A stretch of 64,000 bases of DNA from NCBI GenBank assembly GCA_020632885.1, contig JACKEQ010000004.1:434001-498000 (forward strand). Direction: 5' to 3'. A program made the translations under genes and the position numbers. The notes beneath the pieces were generated by a model that saw only the letters and a program-made list of their open reading frames with translations, made no database searches and had not been told where the DNA came from. Positions within the stretch are counted from its first letter, which is position 1. Each line of letters starts with the position of its first letter. Below, piece after piece: positions 16,560 through 26,109 of the stretch. The stretch comes from Alphaproteobacteria bacterium (lineage in GTDB: Bacteria; Myxococcota_A; UBA796; GCA-2862545).

Positions 16560-17582
16560 CATCGCCACGCCGGCCACGCAACCGAGCGCACCGGCCACGA
16601 AGACCATGATCGTGCGGTTGGCCGCCTGCTGCTCGAGCTGGGCGCGCCGCCAGAGGGCGAGCTGCTGCTGGTGCTGCAGGATGGTGGACTCCACCTGCAG
16701 AGGCGGCAGGCCCTCGCGGGGCACGGCCACCGGGGTGCCCTTGAGCTCGGGCAGCTCCCACGAGGACCGCGCCGCCGAGAGGAGCGCCACCACGGTGTCC
16801 ATGTCCGGGAGCCGCTGCTCGGCCACCGGGTGCGTGCACTTCTTCACGAGGTTGCGCAGCCAGTCCGGCTGCTCGGGTCCCGGATCGAGCTCGCGGGCGC
16901 GGGTCTTCCACTCGAGCAGCGTGCGTTCGCGGTCCGCACGCTCGGCCCACGCGGCCGCGGGGAACGCGGTCTCACCGGTGAGCAGCTCGTAGGCGACGAG
17001 CCCGAACGCGTAGAGATCCGCGCGCACGGCGTCGTGATCGGGGTCGCGGAGGACCTCCGGCGCAACGTAGGCCATCGCGGCGTCCGGGAGGCGCGTGAGC
17101 TCCACGCGCTCCTCCGCCGCCAGCGCGTGCTCGAAGCCCATCAGCCAGAGCTGGTGGCGCGGGGCGACGAAGATGTTCGACGGGTTGACGCCGCGGTGCA
17201 CCCATCCCGCCGCGTGGACGTGCTGGAGCGTGGTGGCGAGCTCGTACAGCCAGGCGATCGCCTGGCGCCAGTCCGGCAGACCTCCGACCAGCCGGTCGGC
17301 CAGGGCGTCGGCGGAGAACGCGCGGAGCGCGATGGTGACGTGCTCGTCGTCGGTCCGGGCCTCCAGCACCTTGGGGATGCGCGGATGGTCGAAGGACTGG
17401 AGCGCCTGGACCTCGCGGTTCTGTCGGGTCTCTGCGGCCCCCTTGCGGTTCCCGATCTTCAGGGTGGCCCGGGTGGCGGAGTCGTTCGTGCGGTGCACCG
17501 CGACCAGCGCGGGGTCGCCGAACGCCATCACGTGATCGACCACCCAACCACCGACACGGTCGCCCGTGCGGAGCTCCTTCAT
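16515..17582 (-). CDS. Membrane-anchored Ser/Thr pseudokinase
   Basis: 355 residues. The kinase fold is recognisable: a beta3 Lys (ATLKIG), an alpha-C Glu (NREVQAL), a catalytic-loop equivalent WVHRGVNPSNIFV, AYVAPEVL for the APE motif, and ADLYAFGLVAYELLTG. The HRD Asp is Gly (HRG), and the DFG position reads MGFE, so both catalytic Asp residues are gone; the Gly-rich loop is also absent. One C-terminal membrane segment (IMVFVAGALGCVAGVAMSAL) anchors it. Phosphotransfer is very unlikely, so it probably acts as a binding or scaffold protein. The start overlaps the previous stop (ATGA) and the end converges on the GTPase gene. Confidence 0.8.
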   Translation of the reverse strand: MKELRTGDRVGGWVVDHVMAFGDPALVAVHRTNDSATRATLKIGNRKGAAETRQNREVQALQSFDHPRIPKVLEARTDDEHVTIALRAFSADALADRLVGGLPDWRQAIAWLYELATTLQHVHAAGWVHRGVNPSNIFVAPRHQLWLMGFEHALAAEERVELTRLPDAAMAYVAPEVLRDPDHDAVRADLYAFGLVAYELLTGETAFPAAAWAERADRERTLLEWKTRARELDPGPEQPDWLRNLVKKCTHPVAEQRLPDMDTVVALLSAARSSWELPELKGTPVAVPREGLPPLQVESTILQHQQQLALWRRAQLEQQAANRTIMVFVAGALGCVAGVAMSALVILMTELAKLG

Positions 17583-18774
17583 CGCTTGACCTTCAGCCGG
17601 CCCTTCTCGCCATCCGGCGTGGAGTACCGGCCCGTGGCGCCGCTCGCGGAGAACTTGCCCGAGTACGTGGCGCCACCGCCACTCTCGACCATCACGAACG
17701 TCGCGTCGTTGCCGTCCATCGTGTACTTGCCGGAGGCCTTCCGGGCGACTCCCGCCCGGGTCACGTCCGCGGAGAGCTTGCCGTCTGCGAGGAACCGGAC
17801 CTTCATCACGACGTCCTCCGATCCCGCCACGCCCGAGAGCGTGCCCGCGAGGGCCCGGGCCGTCGCCGGAGCCCCGGCGGTGGACGCGGGGGCCGCGGTG
17901 CGGGCGCGGGTGCGGGTGCGGGCGCGGGAGCCGCCTTGGGAGCGGGCGCGGGCGCGGCCTTCGGGGCCGGCTCGGGACGGCGTGGCGCAGGAGCCGCCCT
18001 GGGCGCAGGACGGGGCGACGGGCGCTCCGTGCGTGGCTCCGGACGCGTCGCCGGGGCGACCGGAGCGGGCGGATCCACCGCGTCGGCCACGGCATCCCCG
18101 CCCTCGGTGCCCGCAGCGTCGCCACCCTCGGTGGGCTCCACGGGAGCTTCGGTGGGCGCGGGCTCCTCCGGCACGACCGGGGCCACCGCAGCCACGACCG
18201 GGGCGACCGGGGCGACCGGCATCGGCACCTGGACGTACGTGGGCGCGGGCCGGCGGGCCTGGCGGGCAGCGTCGATCTGCGGGGCGACGACCACGAACCA
18301 CGGGAGCAGGATGATGCCCATCGTAGCGAGCGTGGAGCCCGCGAAGGCGATCCCCATCCTGGAGAGCAGCAGGAACGGTGACGGCGGCAGCGGCAGGTCC
18401 AGCATGCTGATGGGCTGGGAGACGAAGTCCTCCTGATGGAGGGCCGGCGGAGGCCCGGGCTGGCGCTGCGGGCGGCGCGTCTCCACGGGCTGCGACGGCT
18501 GCGCTCGTGCGCCGACCGGCGGCACCGGGGCAGACGGAGGCGCAGCACCCCAGGGATCCGGCGGGGCGGCGGCGACGGGCGCGCCGTGGTCCGGCTCCTC
18601 GATCGGGTCGAGCTCCTCGACCTCGTCGAGCTCCTCCATGTCGTCGAGCTCGTCGAGCTCCTCGATGTCTTCGAAGGAATCCGCCGCCAGCTCCGGGAAT
18701 TCTCTCTCCGTGAGATCGAACTCCACCATGCTGGGATCAGGAGGTACGTCCGTGCCTGTGCTGTGGACCTTCAT
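17579..18774 (-). CDS. Single-pass membrane protein with acidic N-terminus and Pro/Ala linker; one frameshift
   Basis: About 398 residues from ATG 18774 (MKVHSTGTDVPPDP). Order: an acidic run of Asp/Glu/Leu (EELDELDDMEELDE), a Pro-rich stretch, one membrane segment (FAGSTLATMGIILLPWFVVV), a long Pro/Ala/Lys linker, then a small beta domain (KVRFLADGKLSADV, KYTMDGNDATFVMV, YSGKFSASG). The frame changes within the Pro/Ala region around 17880-17935; one missing base near 17897 would join the two halves. It is translationally coupled (ATGA) to the pseudokinase downstream. The Pro/Ala linker may span the periplasm. Function unknown. Confidence 0.65.
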
Positions 18775-18989
18775 GACGGGACGTGGGTGCTCCGAGCGCA
18801 CGAGCCGCGGTGCAGGCGGAGCCTCGTCGTCCCCCACGACGCGCAGGGATGACGGCGTGCGGAGCACCCGCTGACGTGGAATGGGGGTTCCACCGTTCAG
18901 CAGCGATCTGCGTTGGCGTTCTCGGGCCACGTGGAGAGCGTGCCAGATGGGAGTGGGGGTCGGCAAGCTCCCCCGGTTACACAGCAGCG
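18775..18989. other. Divergent intergenic region
   Basis: About 215 bases between the divergent starts at 18774 and 18990. It should hold the promoters for both directions. I see no convincing -35/-10 pair, palindrome or small gene; open frames here have no ribosome-binding site and no protein-like composition. Confidence 0.4.
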
Positions 18990-19454
18990 ATGTCCATCCT
19001 CCTCCTCCTCGCCGGATCGGCCGCCGCACAGGCTCCGGACTCCGATGTCTCGGTCAGCGGGATCGTCCCCCACGATCGCGCCACCATCGCCCCCCGCTTG
19101 CGCGACACGACGTCGCTCGCGGCGCTCTTCGCCGACTGCACGGTCGACTGGGAGCACGGCGTCACCCCGAAGGGACCCGCGCGGGTCACCTACCGGATCA
19201 TGAGCTTTCGACGTCGCCTGACGGCGACGGTGAGCGAGAAGGACCCCGACCACGTGATCGAGCTGGACCACGCGGGCGCCAAGGGGTTCGTGACGCGCTT
19301 CACGCTCACTCCCGAGGGCGAGGGCACGTCGGTGGCGATCACCACGTACCTGAACCCGCCGGGATGGCCGTTCCGCAAGTACTACTACGACACCGTCATG
19401 CCCGCGTGGCGGTCCTGCTACGAGGCCGCCCTCACGCGCCTGGAGACGCCATGA
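18990..19454 (+). CDS. Secreted SRPBCC (START-like) protein
   Basis: 154 residues from ATG 18990. A signal peptide (MSILLLLAGSAAAQA) with an AQA cleavage site is followed by a domain whose strand order resembles the polyketide-cyclase/START-like SRPBCC fold: an early helix (SLAALFADCTVDW), strands YRIMSFRRRLTATVSEKD and GFVTRFTLTPEGEGTSV, and a long C-terminal helix (VMPAWRSCYEAALTRLE). Such domains bind hydrophobic ligands; this one would act outside the cytoplasm. It is coupled to the Sel1-repeat gene by an ATGA overlap. Confidence 0.65.
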   Translation: MSILLLLAGSAAAQAPDSDVSVSGIVPHDRATIAPRLRDTTSLAALFADCTVDWEHGVTPKGPARVTYRIMSFRRRLTATVSEKDPDHVIELDHAGAKGFVTRFTLTPEGEGTSVAITTYLNPPGWPFRKYYYDTVMPAWRSCYEAALTRLETP

Positions 19455-20575
19455 TCGCGCTCTTGCTCACGGCCTTCGCTGCCGACGCCACCGGTCTGGC
19501 CCTCGAGGCGTTCACCGCCGAGCTCGAGCAGGACCGGGTCTCCGTGCCCTCCGAACGCGTGGAGGCCCTCCACGCCGCCGCGTGCGAGGCCGGCTACGGC
19601 CCGAGCTGCGATCGTTCGTGGAAGGCGGGCGATCTCCAGGCAGCCGGGGCTGCCCTCGAGGTCCCGTGCCAGGGTGGCGACCACGCGGCATGCGTCGTGG
19701 TGGCGTGGGCCATGACGCAGTCCGAGGCCGGGAAGGTCGACGCGGAGCCCGCACGCGGGGCGGAGGCGCTGGCCCTGTTCAGGGCTGCCTGTGCGGCCGG
19801 GCTGGAGCGCGGGTGTGTCGAGGAGGGCGTGCTCCTCACGCGCGGGGTCGAGGGCGAGCCCGGCCTGGCGAAGGCGCAGACCCTCTTCCAGACCGCGTGC
19901 CAGGTGGGCGACCTCTCGGGTTGTCGCCGCCTGGGCGCGATGTACCACAACGGACGTGGCCTCGGCCGGGACCTCGACAAGGCGCGCCAGTACTACGGGC
20001 AGGCCTGTGACGGTGGATACGCGCTCGGCTGCAACGGGCTCGCGCTCATCGACCACCTCGGCGTGGGTGTGGCCAAGGACCCCGTCGCGGCCGAGGCGAA
20101 CTACGTGAAGGCCTGCGACGCCGGCCTGAAGGGCGCGTGCGACAACCTCGGCATGCTCTACCAGAACGGCCTGAACCCCGACCAGGACGCGGCGGCCGCG
20201 ATGGCCGTGTGGGCGTCGGGCTGCTCCAGGAAGGTCCCCGTGGCCTGCGCCAACGCCGGCCGCCTCGCGAACGACGCCCGCCTGGGTGAGGCGCGCGACC
20301 CCGCGAAGGCCGGCGAGCTCCTCCAGGCGGGATGCGACCTCGGAGACCCCTTCTCCTGCGGGCTCCTCGGCACCCACCTGCTGCCCACCGACACCGAGCG
20401 GGGCACGGGCCTCCTGGAGAACGCGTGCGTGCAGGGCGTCGCCCCGTCGTGCGCGGACCTCGCGGACGCCCTCTGGTCGGGCGAGCACGTGAAGAAGGAC
20501 AAGAAGCGCGCCCGCGATCTCTACACCACGGCGTGTCAGGGCGAGTTCGAGCCCGCCTGTGCCCGAGCGAAGTGA
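19451..20575 (+). CDS. Secreted Cys-rich Sel1-repeat protein
   Basis: 374 residues. A short hydrophobic start (MIALLLTAFAADA) suggests export. Repeats of about 36 residues follow with the Sel1/HcpA pattern, for example CRRLGAMYHNGRGLGRDLDK, CNGLALIDHLGVGVAKDP and CDNLGMLYQNGL. Each carries Cys residues spaced as in Helicobacter Hcp proteins, where they form disulfides. Sel1 repeats make protein-binding solenoids. The start overlaps the SRPBCC stop, and the end overlaps the next gene by 17 bases. Partner unknown. Confidence 0.82.
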   Translation: MIALLLTAFAADATGLALEAFTAELEQDRVSVPSERVEALHAAACEAGYGPSCDRSWKAGDLQAAGAALEVPCQGGDHAACVVVAWAMTQSEAGKVDAEPARGAEALALFRAACAAGLERGCVEEGVLLTRGVEGEPGLAKAQTLFQTACQVGDLSGCRRLGAMYHNGRGLGRDLDKARQYYGQACDGGYALGCNGLALIDHLGVGVAKDPVAAEANYVKACDAGLKGACDNLGMLYQNGLNPDQDAAAAMAVWASGCSRKVPVACANAGRLANDARLGEARDPAKAGELLQAGCDLGDPFSCGLLGTHLLPTDTERGTGLLENACVQGVAPSCADLADALWSGEHVKKDKKRARDLYTTACQGEFEPACARAK

Positions 20576-21110
20576 GCCACCGCCCGCTCTCCGCTGGCAG
20601 GCCGATCTCGACGGTCTGCACGTGGAGGTGGGCGCGTACCGGCACACCATGACCGAGGCCACCCGGCGCCGGATGCGCAATTCGCTCCTGCTGGTGGCGC
20701 CGCCCGCTACCTTCCTCGCCGGCACGCTGGACCGTTCCCTGGCGGGCCTCACGATGGTCGGGTGCTTCATGGCCTGGTTGTTGCTCGACGACGTCCGGCT
20801 GACATCCCGTGGGATCCACCACCTGACCCTCGGCCCGCACGAGCTCCGCGTGGACCTCGGCATCGCCAGGGAGGCCGTGCGCTGGGAGGACGTCGGGGAG
20901 GTCCGGGTGCTGGACGGCGATTGGCCGGTACTCGAGATCCTCGTGCACGGACGGGCTCCCCTCCGGATCCCCATGGAGCTCGAGCCCCCCGCGCACGCCC
21001 GCTGGCTCGCGGACGCCGTGATGGCGCGGGGCCGCGAGGCGCGCGAGGTGCGCGGATCCTCCGCGGAGGTGCCGAAGACCTTGAGGACCGTCCGGGACGA
21101 GGTACGGTAG
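20559..21110 (+). CDS. Membrane protein with PH-like cytoplasmic domain
   Basis: 183 residues from GTG 20559, overlapping the Sel1 gene end. Two hydrophobic segments close together (SLLLVAPPATFLAGTL; AGLTMVGCFMAWLLL) are followed by a beta-rich part (LTSRGIHHLTLGPHELRVDL, VRWEDVGEVRVLDG, LRIPMEL) that looks like a bacterial PH domain. A helix at the end (ARWLADAVMARG) would cap it. No closer family is recognised. Co-transcription with the flanking secreted proteins is likely from the spacing. Confidence 0.6.
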   Translation: MPERSEPPPALRWQADLDGLHVEVGAYRHTMTEATRRRMRNSLLLVAPPATFLAGTLDRSLAGLTMVGCFMAWLLLDDVRLTSRGIHHLTLGPHELRVDLGIAREAVRWEDVGEVRVLDGDWPVLEILVHGRAPLRIPMELEPPAHARWLADAVMARGREAREVRGSSAEVPKTLRTVRDEVR

Positions 21111-21114
21111 TCCC

Positions 21115-21715
21115 ATGGTGCTCGCCCTGCTCCTCACTGCGCACGCCGACGACTCCTTCACGCTCATGAAGGAGACCGAGGCGTGCACGATCCGGAAGCG
21201 CGAGAAGACCGAGACGCAGGGGGCCGCCATGTGGGCCCGGTGCCGGTGGCCGGAGCTGGAGCCCGCCGTGGTGCGCGGGATGCTCACCGACCTCACGCGC
21301 TACGACGAGTGGATCTGGCCCATCGGAGAGAGCCGGGTGGAGCGCGAGGACGCCGGACGCAAGCTCGTGTACCAGCGCCAGCACATCTTCGGGCTGTCGG
21401 ACCGCGAGGTGCTCCTCTGGGTCACGGTGGACGACCGCCCCGAGCTCGCGAAGGTCGCGTGGACGGCAGCCAACGACCAGCCGCTCGTCCTCGCAGACGG
21501 TGCCGTGCGCACACCGCGGAACACGGGCTTCTGGACCATCGGCCCCAACCCCGACGGGCCCGGGACCGAGGTGGTGCACCAGATCGAGCTCGACGCGGGG
21601 GCTCCCCTTGCCGCAGTGGCTCGTCCGGGCCATCCAGACGCGCGGCTTCCACCGCATCCTCACCGACATCCGGGGCCTCGCGGCCACCCAGCCGGGTCAG
21701 CCGAGCGCGAGGTAG
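21115..21715 (+). CDS. Secreted START-domain lipid-binding protein; one frameshift
   Basis: About 199 residues after removing one C from the run at 21604-21607. The leader MVLALLLTAHA suggests export. The body fits a START-like domain: MWARCRWPELEPAVVRGMLT, DEWIWPIGESRVE, REVLLWVTVDD and TGFWTIGPNPDGPGTEVVHQ. The restored C-terminal helix reads LPQWLVRAIQTRGFHRILTD, the usual end helix of this fold. Without the correction the frame runs on through the antisense strand of the next gene, which is not protein-like. It converges on the kinase gene with a 19-base overlap. Confidence 0.72.
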
Positions 21716-22666
21716 AGCGCGACCAGCACGAGCGCCACCGCGGCGGCCACACCCGCAGCGAGGGCCAGGCGCGAGGTCTGCGGCCCCGCCGTCTCAGGCG
21801 CACTGAAGGCGGCCGTCGGCAGCTCCACGGCCGCCGAGAGGGCCTCCACGAGGGCCTGCACATCGGGGAACCGGTCGTCGGGGTCCTTCTGCAGGCAGCG
21901 CGTCACCACGGGCCGGATGGCCGGCGGGATCCCGGCCGCCTCCGGCAGCTCGGGCACCGGGCTGTGCAGGTGCTGGGTGAGCACCTCCGCCGGGAGCTTG
22001 CTGTGGTACGGGTACCGACCGGCGAGCAGCCGGAAGAGCAGCACGCCCACGGAGTAGATGTCCGAGCGCACGTCCGGGGCCTCGCCCCGGATCTGTTCGG
22101 GAGAGCTCGTGTGCACCCCGCCGAGCAGGTGCTCCTCGCCGTCGATCTCCGGAGCGTCGTCCACCCAGGCCACACCGAAGTCGATGAGCGTCACGTGAGC
22201 CCCGTGTGGACGGGCCGAGACGAGCACGTTGCTCGCCTTGAGGTCGCGGTGCACGAGGCCCCTCCCGTGCACGTGGCGGAGCGCAGAGCAGAGCTGGAGC
22301 ACCAGCGGCACGGCCTGGAGCGGACGGTCGACCTTCTGGCGCACCCAGTCGGTGAGCGAGAGCCCGTCCACGAGCTCCATGGCGATGAAGTAGCCCCCGT
22401 CCCCGCTGGGCCCGTGGTCGATGGCGCGCACGATGTTCGGGTGCTCGAGGGACGCGAGCACCTCGCCCTCCCGCTGCATGAGCGCGAGCATGCGCTCGGC
22501 GTCCCGGCGCGGGCGGCGCGAGCAGCTTCAGGGCCACCCGCGGGCCCCCGTCCCCGTCGCGCGCCACGTACACCGCCGCCATCCCGCCCGTCGCGAGCGG
22601 CCTCTTCACGTGGAACCGACCCGCGACGACGGTGCCGACGATGGGGTCTCGCGCGTTCCGTGCCAT
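21697..22666 (-). CDS. Membrane-anchored Ser/Thr protein kinase; one frameshift
   Basis: About 322 residues from ATG 22666 (MARNARDPIVGTVVAG) after removing one base near 22505-22513. Kinase elements are all present: Gly loop ATGGMAAVYVA, VALKLLAP for the ATP-binding Lys, a Glu helix (MLALMQREGEVLASL), HRDLKASNVLV, LIDFGVAW and SSPEQIRG. One C-terminal membrane segment (AAGVAAAVALVLVALYLAL) has almost nothing beyond it, so there is no large sensor domain. Unlike the pseudokinase at 16515, this one should be active. It converges on the START gene. Confidence 0.85.
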
Positions 22667-22725
22667 GACCACGCCGCATAACGGCTCATGCCCCTTCCGG
22701 TTAGATCTGCCGCGGAGGTCGCTCC

Positions 22726-23981
22726 TTGCTCTTCGTGCTCGCTGCGCACACCGCAACCGCAGGGCCCCCGCCCCTCGCCTTCCCGAGCGCAGAGGGTTGT
22801 GACGGCCGGGCCGTGGACGTCGCGATGGTGGGCGACCTGATGCAGCACGGCGAGCAGCTCAAGGCGAGCCAGCGCGGCGACGGCACCACCACCTGGCAGG
22901 GCGTGTTCGATGCGGTGGCACCGATGCTCCGGGGTGCAGACCTCACCATCGGCAACCTCGAGACCCCCATCGACTCCAGCCAGCCCTACGGCGGCTTCCC
23001 GTTCTTCAACGCCCCCGAGTCCATGCTCGTGGCCCTCCGCGACGCGGGCTTCGACGTGCTGCAGACCGCGAACAACCACTGCCTCGACAAGGGGCGCAGG
23101 GGCGCACTGGCCACCCTCGAGGCCGTGCGCGGTCACGGGTTCGGCACGGCGGGCACCTGGAAGAGTGCGGAGGAGCGCGGCGAGCCCTGGGTGCTCCGCG
23201 ATCTGCCGGGAGACATCCGGGTCGCCTTCCTCGCCAACACCTACGGGACGAACGGCCAGCCGATGCCCGAGGGTGAGCCCTGGCTCGTGAACTGGCTCGA
23301 TGCGGGGCAGATGCAGCACGACATCGCCCGCGCCCGGGAGCACGCGGACATCGTCATCGTGGGCCTGCACTGGGGGGGTGAGTACAAGCACGCCCCCACC
23401 GCGAGCAGCGGGCGACCGCGAAGAGCCTCGTCGAAGCGGGTGCGGACATCGTGATGGGCACCCACCCCCACGTGCTCCAGCCGGCCGAGGTGGTGACGGT
23501 GCAGGACCCCGGCGGGCACGTCCGCGACGGGGTGGTGCTCTACAGCCTCGGCAACTTCGTGTCCAACCAGCGGACGTTCCCGCGCGACGGCGGGGTCGTC
23601 GCGCGGGTGACGCTGCAGCGGTGCGGCCCCGACGTGCGGGCGACCGACGCGCGCTTCACGCCGGTGTGGGTGGACGACCGCGTGGAGGGCGCCGCCAGCA
23701 AGGCCTTCCGCGTCGTGCCCGTGCCTCCCGAGGGTGCCGTGTGCGGCGCGGGCGACCTGAACGCGCTGGACTGCGAGCGGGCCGCCGCCTTTCGGGAGCA
23801 TGCGGCCACCCTGCTCCCGGCCGCCCAGTTCGACTGGCGCGCCGGGGACGTCGGCGTGCTGGCCTGGCGGCCCCTGGAGCCCTGGCCGACGGGCCTCCGC
23901 GCGCCTCCGCCCGATCCCGTCGTGCCGGTGGTCACGGTGTGGCCCCCGCCTGCCCTCGCGCGCACCCAGGCCGACCCGTGA
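22726..23981 (+). CDS. CapA-family (poly-gamma-glutamate synthesis-like) protein; one frameshift
   Basis: About 418 residues from TTG 22726, which has a GGAGG at 22714-22718. A missing G at 23403 splits the frame; restoring it joins EYKHAPTA to EQRATAKSLVEAGADIVMGTHPH. CapA/PgsA metallophosphatase-like motifs: MVGDLMQHG near the start, LTIGNLETPI, QTANNHCLDKG, GLHWGGEY, GTHPHVLQP and YSLGNFVSNQ. The family is related to calcineurin-like phosphatases and takes part in capsule polymer handling, though many members are uncharacterised. A short leader suggests export. It ends with a GTGA overlap into the next gene. Confidence 0.82.
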
Positions 23982-26084
23982 CCCCCTGGTGGCTGCTGGC
24001 CGGTTGTCCCTCGACGCCCACCCTGCCCGTGGAGGCGGACGCGGACACCGATGCCGACGCCGACGCGGACACCGACGCCGATGCGGACACCGATGCCGAC
24101 ACGGACATCGGTCCGGTGGACACGGGGCCCTTCGGTCCGGCGGAGGGCGTGGGCTCCCTGGTCCTGACGCGAGACACCAGCGGGCTCGTCCTGCGCGGGC
24201 TGTTCGTGGACGCGAGCCCCGTCGTGGACGCGGCCCTCTGCTGGCCGGAGCGCGCGGGCCCCTGCCCCGCCGGGCTCCCTCTGCCCGGCAACAGCGTGGA
24301 CCTCACGCCGTGGGACGCTTCGGCGGCCACCTTCCTCGGCGTGGGTCCGACCGTGACGCTCGGCGGGGTGACCGCCATCCGGCAGTCCGACCCCTCGCGG
24401 GCGTGCACTACCTCGGGACCGCCGCCATGCCGTGGCCCGCGAACAGCCGCCTGGACGTGAGCCTGCCCGGCGGCCAGTGGTCGCCGTTCGACGCGGCGGA
24501 CGTGCTGCCCGTGCCGCCGGAGGTCGACATCACGAGCCCCGCGCGCTTCGAGCGGGTGCGCCTGACTGCAGGGCAGTCCCGCACGATCGAGTGGGTGCCG
24601 GCCAGCGGGCCCCACGTGCTCACCCTGGAGATCCACGGGGCCGACGAGCCCGGCGCGGCGAGCGTGCACCGCCTGATCACGCTGGAGGACGACGGCGAGC
24701 ACACGGTGGACGTCGACGCCCTCGGGCTGCGTCCGGCGAACCGCGAGCTCACCTTCACGCTGGCCCGGACCAGCCGCGCCGATCTCGACGTCGGCGACGA
24801 CCCGCTCGCGCTGGCCGCCCGCATCGAGACCTCGTTCACCGCCGAGCACCCGCCGGTCCAGGGCCGGACGCAGGTCCCGGCCGCGTCGGTGTGCACGGGG
24901 TCGCCGGTGCTGGTGGACGGCGCGTACTACGGCTACCTGGACGCCGCGTCCAACGACCACGATCCCGGGAACGACGGCTGCACGGGGGCCAACGCGCCCG
25001 GCGCCGATGCCGTGTTCCAGGTTCCGCTGGAGCCCGGGGAGCGCGTGCGCATCGAGGGCCGCAGGGTGGATGGCGACCTGGCGCTGTACCTGGTGGAGTC
25101 GTGTGCGGCCCTGGAGACGTGCGTGGCGTCCGCCTCCGAGGCGCCGATCGACCACCCGGAGGTGCTCGTGTACACGAACGCGTCCGACACGCCGGTCACG
25201 CGGTACCTGGTGGTCGACAGCCCCTCGTGGGCAGCGGTCTCGTCTACACCCTGGACGTCCGCCGCGACGTCCCGGTCGCGGAGCCCGCGTCCGACAGCTG
25301 TGGGGGCACGACGGGCCTGCCGCCCCTCGAGCGCGGCCTGCACACGATCACCCTGGCCGGGAGCCTCGACCACCTGGACCCCGGACCGGCGGCGTGCGCG
25401 TTCTCGGAGGCCGGCGGGGGCGACGTCATGCTGCCCGTCGTGGTCCCGCCCGGAGACGTGCTCGCCGTCGACGCCGACGCGCCCGTCGTGCTCTACCTCC
25501 TGGCGAGCTGCCTGAACGAGTCCACCTGCCTGGCGGGCGCCGCTCGCTACGCCCCGCTGCGTTGGCAGAACCCGACAGCCGATCCCGTGACCGCGACGGT
25601 CGTGGTGGACTCGCGTGCTTCCCTGCCGCCGCTGGGTCCGTTCGACGTGCACCTCGACGTCGTGACCCCGATCGACGCCTTCCCCGCGACCTGTGCGGAC
25701 CTCGGCACGCCCCTGACCACGGGCGTCCACATCGTCCACGCGACCCTCTCTGGAGGTGCGCTGGACCTGGCGCTGCCGGGGCCGTCCTGCACGTTCGCCC
25801 CGTCGGCCGGGCCCGACGGACGCCTGGCCGTGCGCCTGGAGCCCGGTGAGCGCATCGATGTCGACCTGGTCCACCCGGGCGACGGGGTCCTCGCGCTCCT
25901 CACGGACTGTGACGACGCGACGTCCGCCACCACCTGCGCCGACCGGCCCGGCACGGGCGAGACCCTCACGTACACGAACGCCAGCCCGGCGCCCGAGGAC
26001 CTCGTCCTGCTCGTGGACACCTGGCTGGCGCCCGGGCAACCGTCGTCGCCCGTAGACGTCCGGGTGGACGTCCGGATCCGCTGA
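23978..26084 (+). CDS. Surface lipoprotein with Asp-rich linker; two frameshifts
   Basis: About 702 residues from GTG 23978, overlapping the previous stop. The leader MTPWWLLAGC has a lipobox, and directly after it comes a (D-A/T-D)n linker and a DTGPF box. Missing bases at 24391-24394 (C) and 25229-25231 (G) break the frame; adding them joins SDP to LAGVHYLGTAAMPW and PSW to GSGLVYTLDV. The body is beta-rich with repeated units that resemble pre-peptidase C-terminal domains (VPLEPGERVRIEG, LALYLVESCAALETC; VRLEPGERIDVDL, VLALLTDCDD), each with a Cys pair. It looks like an extended outer-membrane-anchored adhesin or matrix protein. It faces the giant MYXO-CTERM gene. Confidence 0.75.
24035..24112 (+). 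repeat. Asp-codon microsatellite (short)
   Basis: About 78 bases of GAC/GCG/ACC-type triplets encoding alternating Asp with Ala or Thr. It follows directly after the lipobox of the host lipoprotein and probably forms a flexible acidic, possibly calcium-binding, linker. Confidence 0.85.
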
Positions 26085-26086
26085 CC

Positions 26087-26109
26087 CTCTACCGCCGGCG
26101 GCGGTAGAG
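26087..26109. terminator. Perfect hairpin at a convergent gene junction
   Basis: CTCTACCGCC (26087-26096) pairs perfectly with GGCGGTAGAG (26100-26109) around a 3-base loop. It lies between the converging stop codons at 26084 and 26089 and also encodes the YRRRR tail of the MYXO-CTERM protein. No T-run follows on either strand, so it would be a bidirectional, non-classical terminator. Confidence 0.5.
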
